64,000 nt of DNA from Theobroma cacao (taxonomy: Eukaryota > Streptophyta > Magnoliopsida > Malvales > Malvaceae), in assembly GCF_000208745.1 (NCBI RefSeq), contig NC_030857.1, forward strand, positions 1,763,664-1,827,663, read 5' to 3'. The number at the start of each line of letters is the position of its first letter. The first letter of the stretch is position 1. This document shows positions 23,001 to 34,896 of the stretch, one piece after another. The notes below the pieces were generated by a model, which searched no databases, was not told the origin of the DNA, and worked only from the letters and a program-made list of their open reading frames with translations. The position numbers and the translations under genes are program-made.

Positions 23001-24785
23001 ATTTGGAGCAGCCTCAGAGTAACAACGTGAGTACATCTGACCTGAAAGAGACCTCACAGGTTCAAACAATGCAATCAGATGCACATTCTCAAACAGAGGT
23101 CAGTTGTCTTTCTCACAAGCCTGAAATAGAGAGTGAACAACCCAAATCTTCTATGAAAAGATTTGCTTCCGAGCAACTGGAAATGGAGGGAAAGAAATAT
23201 GTATATGGATCTAGAAAGGCAAGTAATCCTGCATTTGTTGCTGCACAAACAAAATTTGAGGAGTTGAGTTCAACTGCCAATTCAAGTAAATCAATTAATT
23301 CATCCCACCAAGATGTTGGAGTTGAATCAAACATGGATAATGTATCATCTGGGGCAGATATGATAAGTAGGTCAAAGGAGCTAAACATCGCAGAAAATCC
23401 AGTCCTCAATAACTGGAGGGTTCAACATGGTGGCTCTGAATGTGGCACTGAACTTTCTGTTACTTCCACTCTTGATTCACCTGATATATCTGAAGTTGGG
23501 ACCATAGAATATGAACAGGGAGCCAAAGTTTCTGAGCAAGAAAATTGCAGTTCTATCAGCACCAAGGATTTAGATGTTAAAGAAAATGATACAATTGCCA
23601 TCCCAGTGCCTGATTCTTCTCTATCTGTTGCTGATCAGCCAGAGAAACCTGATGATGCTAAAGGTGAATCTGAGAATTTAATTGTTGTAGACTCCCCTCA
23701 AATAGAACAGGAGCCACTGAAGAGTACATCTGATCTGCAGAGAGAACGGAACTCTGAGACAGGTAATCAAGCATACAGGTCATCCCCAGAAGCCTCTCCC
23801 AGGAGCCATATGACTGTTCCAGAATCCCAAGGAACACCTTCTAGTCAGGTATCAGTGAAAGCTAAAAAGAAAAAAACCAACAAGAGCAGTCAAAAGCACA
23901 AGTCTTTGTCTGCTGCCAAGGGTTCTCCATCAACTCCAGCTCATGATAGTGGTGCAAGAAGTAGTATGGAACAATTGCCCAAAGATCAGAAAAATGGGAA
24001 GAGACGCAATTCTTTTGGTTCAACAAGACCTGAGAACACTGATCAGGAGCCAAGAGATAGTAACAGTAGCCATTCTCTTCCGCATTTCATGCAAGCGACA
24101 GAATCTGCCAGAGCTAAGGTTAGTGCAAATAACTCACCAAGATCAAGTCCAGATGTGCAAGACAGCGACATACATATCAAGAAGAGACATTCCTTACCTG
24201 GTGCTAATGGAAGGCAGGGTTCCCCAAGAATTCAGCGATCAATGTCTCAAGCACAGCAGGGTGCAAAAGGAAATGGTACCAATCCTCTTCATGGTATGTT
24301 CTAAACTTTATTATTATTTTCTTAAATTGGATTGGGTCAGTATCCATTTTTGCCGGCTTAAAAGTACAGTACATTCTGGACATTCTTCAATTTTCTATTA
24401 AATGATATTATACTTTTTTATACAAGAATTGAGCTTCTCACTAGTTGATCTTCATAAATATTCAAGCATACCAGATGACCTCTGTTTGCTAGCAATAACT
24501 TTTGTTGAGCCTTTTAACAATTGAAGGTCTTTGCTTGATGGTATTCTTGTCCCTCACCATCAAGAAATCCTTGTGGTTAGCTAAAGTTATGCATATTGCT
24601 TATTCATTAAGCAGACTATATGCCGTCATAACATCCTGCCTTATGGCATTTTTGGTGGGCTAGAAAGGTTTGAGCCCTTAGGTTTCCATTCTGGTTGTTG
24701 ATAGGGACCAGAGGTTTTCACACTAATGACTCGGTGCTTACCTGCTTGAATCCTGTTTGTTGCAGAGAGAAGATGGCAAAGGTGA
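20005..24785 (+). CDS. IQD32: IQ-domain protein, IQD32-like (calmodulin-binding scaffold)
   Basis: IQD proteins bind calmodulin and link calcium signals to microtubules, the plasma membrane or the nucleus. Six coding exons (20005-20088, 20955-21440, 21522-21725, 22473-22547, 22655-24293, 24766-24785) join in frame to 835 residues. The start MGRSTSCLKIITCG and the block KKGWSFRKRSERHRVLSNTV are typical of the IQD28-32 group. The IQ67 region spans the exon 2/3 junction, a diagnostic IQD intron position, with IQTAIRGFLARKEL and then LQAAVRGHLVRRHA. The long exon 5 is serine-rich and disordered, with basic patches near its end. The last exon codes only the end of one codon plus five residues (…ERRWQR), matching the group's conserved tail. 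A five-copy 13-residue repeat lies in exon 2. The symbol is by closest resemblance; IQD31 is the main alternative. Confidence 0.92.
21138..21332 (+). repeat. In-frame 39-bp tandem repeat (13 residues x 5) in IQD exon 2
   Basis: Five consecutive units follow the pattern [YF]xEEK[PS][QE]LL[TA]Pxx. All keep the reading frame. The repeat lies just upstream of the IQ67 calmodulin-binding region, in a part that is otherwise poorly conserved in the family. Confidence 0.9.
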
Positions 24786-26397
24786 ATGGTTTTTTGGAGC
24801 AACCATATATCAGGGTAACATGGTATTCAACCTATCAGATGGAAAAGTGGAACCGATTGACGGTCTTACTATCTAGTTTATGCATCAGCATTTTACTACT
24901 TGAGTTGATTCATGCATGCCATCTGCGGTTTGGCAAGGGAGGAGATAAATATAGAATGGAGTAAAAATTTTCTTGTATATTACTAGTACCAAAACCATTG
25001 ATATTATTATTATTATTATTATTTTTTCCTAAACTTTCTGCCTGGGAGGGTACGCTTGTGTGTTTTGTTCAACAGTGTTCGGTGTGATGTTATTCCGGTT
25101 TGCTCCAGCATGTTTTGGGATGTCTGTTCGGAGTTTGAGACAATGACTGTAAAGTGGAGAGCTTTAGAGAAAGGCTTTGATCAATCTTTCCTGTAATAAC
25201 TGGGCCGTGTCTCTGTTGTTTCCTTCGGCCACACTTCCATGACTAATTTCTAGTTCTTTTTTCCAGTTTCATTGATTAATTCTATAAATACGTTTTGACT
25301 TTTAATTCTCATTGGGAATTTTCCATTCTTGCTTAGCTTTGCTTTACAAACATAAGTTTCAGGTTTGTAACCTGATACCTAGACTCGGGAAAATGGCTTA
25401 CGCCAAGGAAAAATCAACTCTAGGAGGTACCTTTATTAATTCAAGCATTGTACCTCACAAGTCCGAAATAACGTCTGTAAGAATTTAATGGAGTTTAATT
25501 GGGTATTGGAAATATCGTCTGTTATATTTTGATTACTAGATAAGAGTTTAATAAAATTTAATTAGGTATCGTTAGTTATATTTTGGTTACGAGTTAATAG
25601 AGATTAATTGAATATGAAGATTTAATTAAATACGTTTTCCAAAAAAAATTAATTGAATAAGATAAAAATTTAAAAATTGTATATGCTGTATCGAAAAATT
25701 TTTTATTTCGTTTGGACTCAAAGAGTTTCGAGAGTTTGAGTCTTTTGGACCGAGAGGCCCAAAGCAAGGGAACCGCGGACCTAAAGCATCGGCCTAAACA
25801 AAAGAAAGCAGAAGCCTCGTGGCAGAGTTTTGCTGACAGACATGAATGTATAGTTGTTGAGTGTTGACTGTACCAAAGCTGCGACCTTTTTTCATCAGCT
25901 GACTGTCCTTTCATCGTTTAACTCAAATAAATAAAAAAACCCAAAAATAAGAAAAAAATGAAAACAGAAGAAAGGAAAAGGAGAAGAAAAGAAAAGAAAA
26001 GAAAAAACTGTGGTCAGAATCTCAACTTCTCAAACCCGAAACTCAATTTATTTTAACCGACTTGCATTTACAGCGCGTGTAATACAACTTAAACTGTTCC
26101 GATATCCTTAACTTTCACGCGTCAAAAGGGTGCGTGTGCCAGCTCTCACTCAACAGGAATCCCTCCCCACAGTACAGAATAGAAGCCTAGAAAGAGAGAG
26201 AGAGAGAGAGAAAAAAAAAAAGAAAATAGAGAAGCAAAAATCAGATAGAAAAACGGCAAAGCAAAAAACCAGAGGATCTAGGGTTACCTTGGATCTCTCT
26301 GTTTCGAAGGATTGGCTAATTAGATATGGATAGATATATAGCTATATCTATCTATCTTAGTTCTTCTTAATCGATCAGTTCTTTTGGTTATCTTTAA
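24786..26397. other. IQD 3' UTR and CCCH gene promoter/leader
   Basis: About 24786-25280 is probably the IQD 3' untranslated region. 25400-25690 is AT-rich. 26180-26220 holds an (AG)n tract followed by A-rich sequence, which looks like the 5' leader of the CCCH gene. No other gene is supported. Confidence 0.45.
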
Positions 26398-26500
26398 TTA
26401 GGGTTTTCGAAACGGGGTAAGTTGATTTAAAGGCTGAGACCCTTTCTTGTTTTTGGAACAGTAGTGATGGAGTTAGGGTTTTAATCGGTCGAACCCTAAA
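26398..26500 (+). promoter_or_regulatory. Three telo-box motifs in the CCCH gene leader
   Basis: TTAGGGTTT occurs at 26398-26406 and 26473-26481, and the opposite orientation AACCCTAAA at 26492-26500. Telo-boxes near the start of plant genes are associated with expression in dividing cells and with binding of telomere-repeat-binding factors. Position relative to the true transcription start is unknown. Confidence 0.5.
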
Positions 26501-26629
26501 ATCGGTGATTTTGGGAATTGGACTTTGACATTTCTCACTGAGAATCGAAGCTGGAAAAGGAGGATTTTTGAGAGATTTTTTTAATCTTAATATTTACTAT
26601 AATATATTATATTATTGCGATCTGTAAAT

Positions 26630-29600
26630 ATGCGAGGAGTGCACAAATCGAAAAGGGTTACTTGGGCACCGGATGTTAACCTTTGTCAGGTAAAAATTGC
26701 AATTTTACTTTCGGAAATTCCTAAATTTTGAGCTCCGGTTCAGGTGAAATAGAGAAAGGAAAAAGAGGGTGGAAATTTGAAGTTAAATGGACCAAAATAT
26801 TTGTAGAATGGAGCTATGTGAACCCTACTTGTTGTGCTGTTTTTGGGTTTTGATATGTTTATTTTGTTATAAATTTTTTATCTGTTACCCTGTGTGATGA
26901 ATTGCGTTTGTACATTTCTGGTGGTTAATTTAGTTCATTTTTTAGTATTCTTGTGCAGCATGATTCTGAATGTGTTTACCATTTTGGTGATGGCATTGTT
27001 ATGTGAAGCCTTTTAGGGTATGATTTGATGGGTTTTTTTTCTGTTTTCATTTTCAGTGGTATTTATGACTAATTTAGTATTTTGCACTTATATGGAACTG
27101 TTTTTATGGATTGAATTCAGTCAGTAGAGTTTGGAAGTTTGCCATGCTAGTTAGACGCAGAAATGAGTGAACGAGGATGGTAAAAGACTTTGACTTTTAG
27201 TTTATTCTAAAATGCTAATGAAGATAAAAATTTGCCTCTGATTAGCATTCCTTGCTCGTCAATTGATGCTGCCTCCTTTCATATAATATTTGTCTAGACA
27301 GAACTCAATAACACATGATGAGAGCACCACAGTAACATCTCCTTGGAGTTTGATGGATGCATGTTAAGTTAATGACTGCTTGTAGTATTGCATGCATTGT
27401 GAAGTTTTGACTTTATGTTGTCACCTGTAGTTATCAGAAAATGCTTTCAATTTGTGGTTTGTGTCTTTCTTTTTCATTTTTATCATACCCTTTTTCATGT
27501 AGGATAGCTAATTGTCTATCCAAAGCGTCTTAAGTATTTTGCTTTTGTACCGAGTCCTAAACAATTTGAAAGAATCTTTAGTTTCCTTTGGAGAAGTTCT
27601 CATTTTAGTATCTCTAATTCATAGATGTATTAGGTTCTTTACAAATTGAAATTCTGAACTAATTTGAAATGATTTTTTACTCTTTTATGATGTGATATTT
27701 CAGAATAGTCCTTTGCCTAAGGTCTCTGTGGCTAAAAAGGGGTAATCGAGTATGTCAATGATGTCAAGCTAGTAACGCAGACTTTGCTTTCTAATGAGTC
27801 AAGTGGTGAGAGTGAAGAAAGCAGTTTTTCCTCAATAGATAGGCTGAGTTCACCTCAATAACATGACAAAGAGCTGACCTCTCTGTCTTATCCTGGGCTT
27901 ACAGCAAAAATACCCATTTATGTGTTGGGTGGTAACATGTATCTAATTCTAAAAGGCTTGGTTACATGCTTGGATGCATGGCATGTAATTCACGACCAAA
28001 TTGATTGCTGCTTTCATATTAACTCATCTATCTGACTGTCAGGGAACAAATACTTATATTCTGTCTCATTCTACTAAGTTTATAGGCTGCTTTATATAGC
28101 TGGAACCTAGTATATATTTCCAACAAGATGGTTGTTTGTCAGGGACTAAAACTAATTGAGTGGCTAATACTAGATTTTATGATACTTCCAATTGTAACAG
28201 TATTAGGCAAAGTTTACTAGGATGAGCATCTGAAATTCACCTTCAGGTTTTATGAGTCTCAGCTTATTGTCGGTGAGAGGTGTAACAACTCAGAAAGAAA
28301 TGACAGATTAGTTGGCACTTTTCGGCATCATAAAATGCAGTAGTTCATTTTGCTTGTACTTTCATTTCATTGTTAATAAAAAGTTTATATGTATAGTGTG
28401 AGAAAGTTTTCAAAAAAAATATTCCTGTTTAGTCAAGCTCTCTTTAGTTCAGCTGGTAGAGGGCGTTTCTACAATGAAATGATGATTGAGCATATTAGAA
28501 TCATGTTTTATTGAAGTTGCTAACAACAGATATAAATGTTTCTCCTCTTTAACAGGTAAGGCTGTTTCTATCGGAGGAATCACCTCAACAAGTTGGGTTG
28601 GGTGCTCAAGACCACCTCCAAGCAAAAACCTCTTCGGTGTCACATATAAATGGGGCAGCTGTGGATGACTTTCTACCTCCTGGCTTTGAAGGAGCTCATT
28701 CTACAAATCATCTGCAGATTAACTTGTCAGAAATCCCTGTCATTAAATGGAGATGTCCACTCAGAGTAAGAAACAGTTCTAAAGACTCTTTTCTGGCCAT
28801 TTCCGTTTAGTTTGATTTATAATTATTGCTCTAAGCATTTCTGTGAAAGCTGAATTTGGATTGTCACAGTTTGTATTGGACTTTAATTGGCAAGTAGTTG
28901 CTGGAGAGGAAAGTAAAGAGGTGGAGATTCAAAATCTGAGAGAAGTGAGAGTACTTGAAGCTGTGTATCCACGCCCATCTGCAATTCCTACAAAGTCTGA
29001 TACTTCTCTTTTTCTATTTTTGACGGGTGGGAGGGGGGGGGGGTGGGGTTTGTTGTGGGGGTGGGGGGTGTCCATAAATTGCTTCTCTTGGGTTTTACTG
29101 TTCCATGAGCTGAAATTTTCTTCTCTTTATGCAGCCCATCTGTTTCAGCAGATATAGAAAACTGTCTCTTTGATGATCAGCGAACTCCTATAATACCCAT
29201 CACTGCCATTGAAGATGAGGATGCTGCAATTGAAACACCATCTGATGTCTTAGCAGCATTCAGTTCCGCCATTAGTTCTCAGCCCCAGTTATTGGCTCGT
29301 GGTATTTCACCTCCTCCGCATTGCAATATGCCAAGTGGTTCAAGTGCTTCAGCCAATGAGAAACCAGCAGCTGGAATGGTTCTTGAACCTGGTGTAGCAG
29401 CTGCTGCCTTTACAGCAATTAACCAAAGCAATGAACGTGGAAGCATGATTGACCCCGACTTGCTTATAAAAATTCTCAGCAACCCGAAATTGATTGAGAA
29501 ATTAGTTACAGATTATGGATCGGCTTCAGGTGCACAAAACTCACCTAATTCGACATCCCCTCTGGTACCTTTATCTGACCCACCTCCACCTGTAAATCTA

Positions 29601-30092
29601 TCCGATCCATCTCCTGCCCACATCAATAGAACAGAAGATGGTACTGCATCCCTAGTAGCTACTTCTGGTGTAGTGTTTTATGCACAGCCGAATGGGGTCG
29701 GAGTTGGACCCCAAAATCAACAGGGTCCTGTTCCCAGTGTCCGTCCAGTTTCACCTTCACCTGCTGTTGGACTTCCTCAGAAGAAGGATGTAAACTATTA
29801 CAAGAACTTGATTCAGCAGCATGGAGGAGAAAGACAAGTACCAGCTCAGAAGTTCAATGGCCGATACATTCACCAACTAAGACCAAACCAAGAACTAATA
29901 AATAACCAGAAATCAAGAGATTCAAAGCCGAAGATAATGAAGCCTTGTATTTACTTTAACAGTTCCAGAGGATGCAGGAATGGAGCCAATTGTGCTTACC
30001 AACATGATACATCGTCCCAGAACAGGGGCAATACCGTTCCGGAGGCGCCCAATCCAAAGAGAATGAAAATGGAGAGAGAAATAAGCAGCTAG
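26630..30092 (+). CDS. Zinc finger CCCH domain protein, C3H6/C3H30-like
   Basis: Four coding exons (26630-26689, 28556-28765, 28870-28994, 29135-30092) join in frame to 450 residues. The N-terminus MRGVHKSKRVTWAPDVNLCQ continues into VRLFLSEESPQQVG, the signature of Arabidopsis C3H6 and relatives. Exon 2 begins with GTAAGG, so its first bases look like a donor but are coding. A segment DPDLLIKILSNPKLIEKLV lies mid-protein, followed by proline-rich disordered sequence. A single C-x8-C-x5-C-x3-H finger, starting at CIYFNSSRGCRNGANCAYQH, lies about 40 residues before the end, followed by a basic stretch NPKRMKMER that could act as a nuclear signal. Such fingers usually bind RNA, but the role of this subgroup is not settled. 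Intron 1 is long (1.9 kb). Confidence 0.92.
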
Positions 30093-30533
30093 AAAAAATA
30101 CCACTGCACGTATGCCTTTTTCACGTGGAAAAATGCCTACTGCACCTCAACCTTTTTACTCCTTTACTGGCTTGGTTACACTTTTTTTTTTCTTCCTGCA
30201 AATAGTTTTAATTCTAGTACTCACTTTCATTATTCTTGCATCAAGCATTAAGAATTAAGTTATGGGCGAGAGAGCCTTGATAATCACAATCAATTGCGGA
30301 TATTCATCTTTGGGAGAGCATTTTTGTTTCCTGTTTCTTCTTTGACTGCAAATGTTGCTCACATGTATTACAATATGACAAGATTTGAGTTTTTTATTTT
30401 AGCGTATGTAATATTTTATGCATTTTGTTTGGAAAATGGGAAGAAAGAGCAAAAGATGGTATTCATGGACTCTCATGGTCCTAGTTCAAGGACTTAAAAA
30501 TGAAAGAAAAAGGGCATTAACTCAGCCAAAACT

Positions 30534-30786
30534 CAAAAGTTCATATGTAAAACGTAAAGATATGAGTAAGGCCAGAGCCTAAAAGCCCATATATAAAGCA
30601 CAAAAAGATGCGTAAGGCAAAGCCCAAAAGCCAATATATAAAACACAAAACAGATGATTGGGTACTTTGACAAGGCAAAAAGATGAGTGGGTAAATCCCA
30701 GTGGAGTGAAATAACAGGACTGCAACAAAGACAAAGACAAATCCCAGTAGAGTGAAGAAACAAGACTGCAACAAAGACAAAAAGGA
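30534..30786 (+). promoter_or_regulatory. Repeat-built upstream region of mL53 with site II motifs
   Basis: Three degenerate units of about 40 bases (each AAAAGcc..ATATrTAAA..) run from 30534 to about 30660. Then a 46-base unit beginning AAATCCCAGT is duplicated at 30693 and 30739. AGCCCA (TGGGCT on the other strand) occurs at 30584-30589 and 30621-30626. Site II elements of this kind are known TCP-factor targets in genes for ribosomal and mitochondrial proteins. Whether the repeats are promoter or leader is unknown. Confidence 0.5.
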
Positions 30787-30816
30787 AGCAAAGACGAAGG
30801 GAAGGAGAAGGAGAAA

Positions 30817-31638
30817 ATGTTGAAGTTCCTATCGAAGGTACGGATCGAGTTCAATGCATTGGACCCACGCATAGCATCATGTATGGAGTTCTTAGCCCAG
30901 TGCAACGCCCGCAAAGCCAAAGAATCGAATCCAGCGTGCCAGGTTCAAGTCAAGCGCCGTACCGACGATCACCCGCCCCAAATTGCAGTTACTTTTGTCA
31001 ACGGAGTGGAAGAAGTTTTCAATGCCACTTCGACTCCTGCTCAGACCATAAGGAATATGATCCTCGAGAAAGGTCAGCTCCTTGAGACAGAGCAAATGTT
31101 CCGTGAAGCGGGCGAGAAGTGGCCCGTTATTATACCCGAGGAGGAGCTTCACCAATCGTTTCCCGGAACCAAGGTTTGGTGCATTTTCTCAAATTTAATG
31201 ATTTCTGGGTTGGTTCTTCGTGTTTGGTTGGTAGAGGCAATTTGTCGAATAATTGGTATGTCTTTGTAGGATACCAAATTCTCATGTAATACGCTCTGGG
31301 TTTAATCATTACTTGCTGTTTTTACATCCTGCTTACTTAAAAAGATTGGCAAAATGATATCAACTGGAAGATCAATAGTTATTCTTTTTCCAATTTTTAT
31401 TTAAATCACCTTCTGCTGCTGTTAATTACTACTAAATATAGTTTTTCTTTTTTTTTCTTATTTGCTTACTTCTGGCAATTTAAGGTAGGAAATTCTGTTT
31501 CGAGATTAGTTCAATGGTTGCTACCTTGCTATTGTTTTGTTTTACATCCTATCCAAATATATAGTAAATAATCATTTTCTGTATACTGGTTTTCTCCTTT
31601 TTCTTCAGCCAAGGAAAGCAGAAGAGAAGAAGCAGTGA
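30817..31638 (+). CDS. Mitochondrial large ribosomal subunit protein mL53
   Basis: Two exons (30817-31173 and 31609-31638) join in phase 0 to 128 residues. The protein begins MLKFLSKVRIEFNALDPR and has a thioredoxin-like L53 core with RRTDDHPPQIAVTFVNGVEE and a lysine-rich tail PRKAEEKKQ coded by the tiny second exon. It matches the plant 39S L53-like proteins, which sit in the mitochondrial ribosome large subunit. The N-terminus is short and basic-hydrophobic, with no long presequence. The first ATG is used. The gene is convergent with the TLD gene downstream; in Arabidopsis these two are also neighbours (from memory). Confidence 0.93.
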
Positions 31639-31778
31639 CTCCAATCTGTCTGAGCTACCCAATATACTGGGTGTCACTTTGGAAGATTATCAAAATGTTC
31701 CAGCCTGAGAATGTACCTCATATGAACATCATTTTGAAACCTGATTTATGCTGCTAGAATGTGTTTCTTAATCTTCCT

Positions 31779-31927
31779 AGTTTTGGGTGTACCCAGTTTA
31801 TGCTATTAAACTCTCTTTGTGTGAGTTTCTTGTTAAAATCTCATTCCAGTGTTTAGTTTTGGGTGTATCCAGTTTATGCCATTGAACTCTCTTTGTATGA
31901 GTCTCATTAAAATCTCATTCAGTGTTT
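31779..31927. repeat. 76-bp tandem duplication in the mL53 3' region
   Basis: AGTTTTGGGTGTACCCAGTT at 31779 recurs at 31855 with a few changes and a short deletion, and the copies stay parallel through CTCATTCCAGTGTTT. It falls between the mL53 stop and the convergent TLD gene. Confidence 0.85.
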
Positions 31928-32243
31928 TCATTTCATCCGGGTGGTGACAGAACATATTTGTTGCATCTTGCAAGAGAGATCTGCAAATAGAAACAGAGTT
32001 TGATTTATTATGACTTTTTCTGTTTATGAAATGAATTGACTGTGGTTTGCTCTAGGCACACTATTGCACATCTAAATGAATTGACTGGGCACCAACGCAG
32101 TGAAACTTTATATCTATAATTTTATAGAGCCACTGTACAGCAATAAAAAGAAATTGTTTCTTCCAAACAGTTACAACGCTACGACTTATGGCCGGAGAAC
32201 CATCATTAAAGAAAGAAAAAGAAAATTACAGGTGTTCAATTGC

Positions 32244-34896
32244 TCAGCGATCTTCTCGTTCAACTCTGTTGGGATCAGCCATCATATCCATCATCATCTT
32301 CTCGGGTGAATCATCCCAACTTGCAAACGTTTTCAGGTCAACCTGCACGAGGACAGACCACCACATGCTTAAGCCTTGACATGCTAGGGTCAGTTTTTAC
32401 ATAAGTTCGATAAATGCTTTGATCTTAAATGGTTGGTTACCTTGCGTCTTTGCTCGGTGAAAAGCTCTTCTCGTTTCTTGTATGAAGTCTGGACTTCCTT
32501 TGCAGTCCTACCACCAAGTCCCCAAACTTCCACTTCTGCTATCGAAGCTTCCACTGGGAGGAAACCCTGCAAGAAACCATTTCATGATTTAGTCAATCAG
32601 CCTGTAAAGCACTCAAGGCACTAAAAGATCTTTGAGTATTACCATATCAGTTTCTTTGCATGTTAAAGAAAATATAGTAGTAAATAATTATAACTCTAAT
32701 GAAGGTAGAATTCAAAGAGATAAAAGACCAGCCAATGTATAAGCTAAATGCTATAGGATTCACGAACAGCTTTACGGTTTTGCATCATTATGGGATTATT
32801 AACCACGCCATCATAAGTTTTATGCACCTGATTTGGGATAAGGGAACCCGGTTGGTATGTTTTGTCCATTGCATGATGGCGGACGGTAATCTTAGCAAAA
32901 TCTTCATCAATAAATACCCTCTCATTTGCCGTAGTTCCTCCAAATGCAATTCCCACAGGTTTTGGATGTGATTCATAAACTCTGCCAGTAGGGTGCAAAT
33001 GGCTGTACACAAAGTTCTTCTCTTTCCCTGTTAATGATTGTGTAAGTATTAGATTCACGAAGTGACTAAAAGAAATGCTTGACAGATACTTAACTTAGGC
33101 TGCGTAAGGAATTGATCCTAACCTCCCAAGTGCGGCTTTCCACCCTCCAGAGAAAAGGGGGAAGGAAAAAAAAGAACAGAAGAAAAAAAAACATTGGCAT
33201 CTTTCTTCTTGCTTGATTATATACCTGAAGATGAATATACATGGAAGATTGGACTTATAGCATATAGGTTCCCTGAGCTTCCATAGAATGAATCCCTATT
33301 TTCAAAACCCTGCTGTGTAAGTACCCCTATGGTCCATTTTCTGGCATTGCTACTATCCTGATGGGAATCTTCGGAGCTCGCAGAAATCAGAATAAGTAAT
33401 GGACCATGATAACCTTCAACATTAGACCAGAATCTGTTCAAGCCCTTCCCATGAGCAGATGACCTACAAAGTAGCAAAAAACCACACAGATATATGGTAA
33501 TTCCAAAAAGAGAAAACTCAGGCCAAACAAAACACACAGAAGAGATGCATTCTACCTTGAAAAGATGACTAAAAGCATTGATACTTTAACCAGCAATACA
33601 TTCAAGAAGATAAATCACAATAACTAATGAGTGGAAAATGACAAACCGATAAAGAAGATTTTCATTTGTTCCAACAATATCACCAGCAAAGCATGTCTTC
33701 AAAATTTCTTCACTAATGGTGTTTCTAGATGCAAGGGAAATTGCCCATGCCCTTCCATGTGTTAGAAGTAAAGTTTGAGATGCCTTTGATGAAATATCAC
33801 CTGAAATTGATTCTGAAGATCCTGACTCATCCTGCAATTCATCAAGGAAAGTTATCTCACTAATGTTTTCTTACAATCAGATCAACTGGTTTTCGCATAC
33901 TAATCATGCTTCAAAATATATTAGATGTCAAGTAAACGCAGGTGTAAGCAGATACCAGACAACACAATGAGGGAATTCGGTGATAGATATAAATAAAGCC
34001 AATTATTTTCTTCAAATCTTACAAAGAATTGAAACACAGCACCTCTGCATTAACTGAGCTTTGAAGTCTTCCTTGAACAAATTGTGTTAAGCAATCCGAA
34101 AGGGTTGGCGTTGTCGTTAAGGCCCAAGCAAGAAACTTCCCCACAGGAAGTTGAACATCCAAGCCTAATATATCACATTCCCATACATCCAAGCTGCTAC
34201 TAACATCAGCACACGAAACAACAGCAGACAACACCAAATGATTAATATCAGGCAGGAACAATTTTTCTTTACTTCGGGAAATTTTCAAAGTCCTGACATT
34301 CCACAATATGGCCCAACACATCCAAAGAAGCAGAAGCACATCAGTGGGCAGTAAAGACCCATTTATCTTGCAATCAGATTCATCCGATTCGAACTCCAAT
34401 TTCGTAGAAAGTCCCAATTTTTTCATTGCCATAGCGAGCATTCTCAACAGTACATTAAGCGACATTGATGTAGACATCCTCCCACAGCACTTAACGTAAC
34501 CTCTCAGAAATCCTAACCAGTTTATGCCTCCTTTTTCAGATATGAAAAATAAGTCTACTACTGATGATCCTAAGTGATTCATCAACCTTGGAAAAGACTC
34601 CGGCTTTTGTGGTGATTCGCAAACTGAATCCTCGTAACTTAAATAAAAACATTGCTGGAAGAATCATGTGAGAAAAAAAGGGTAATTATAAACTAAGTTA
34701 TTGAATGAAAATAATAACTGTTTGAGTAACTTAAAATTACCTGAAGGGATTGGATGGAGATTGTGTTTGTTTGAGGATCGGAGAGCTTCGAGAAGGACTT
34801 TTGAAGCAAAGGAAGAGCTCCCGTGGAAGCTGCGAGGCTTTCCAACTCTCGTTGTTCCGGCGATACCGTCTGCTCCATCGAAGCTGATGCTCCCAT
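32244..34896 (-). CDS. TLD-domain protein (AT5G39590-like)
   Basis: Seven coding exons on the minus strand (34896-34741, 34654-34043, 33831-33647, 33463-33225, 33027-32828, 32566-32441, 32342-32244) join in frame to 538 residues. The start is MGASASMEQ; an earlier in-frame ATG at 34917 would add seven residues, but the MGAS start matches the family and a possible N-myristoylation glycine follows the Met. The block LESLAASTGALPLLQKSFSK is characteristic. The C-terminal half (about residues 300-500) is the TLD domain, with GLNRFWSNVEGYHG, WTIGVLTQQGFENRD, GIAFGGTTANERVFID and the closing EVEVWGLGG. TLD proteins are linked to oxidative-stress protection and V-ATPase regulation in other eukaryotes; the plant role is unclear. 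The gene is divergent from the DEAH helicase. Confidence 0.93.

Noticed and set aside
28443..28470. tRNA-like box A sequence in CCCH intron 1 (TTCAGCTGGTAGAGGG)
   Set aside because: There is no matching box B or acceptor stem downstream, so no tRNA can be folded.
30541..30920. Three overlapping minus-strand open frames upstream of and overlapping mL53
   Set aside because: They are translations of the tandem repeats in the mL53 upstream region, in several frames at once.
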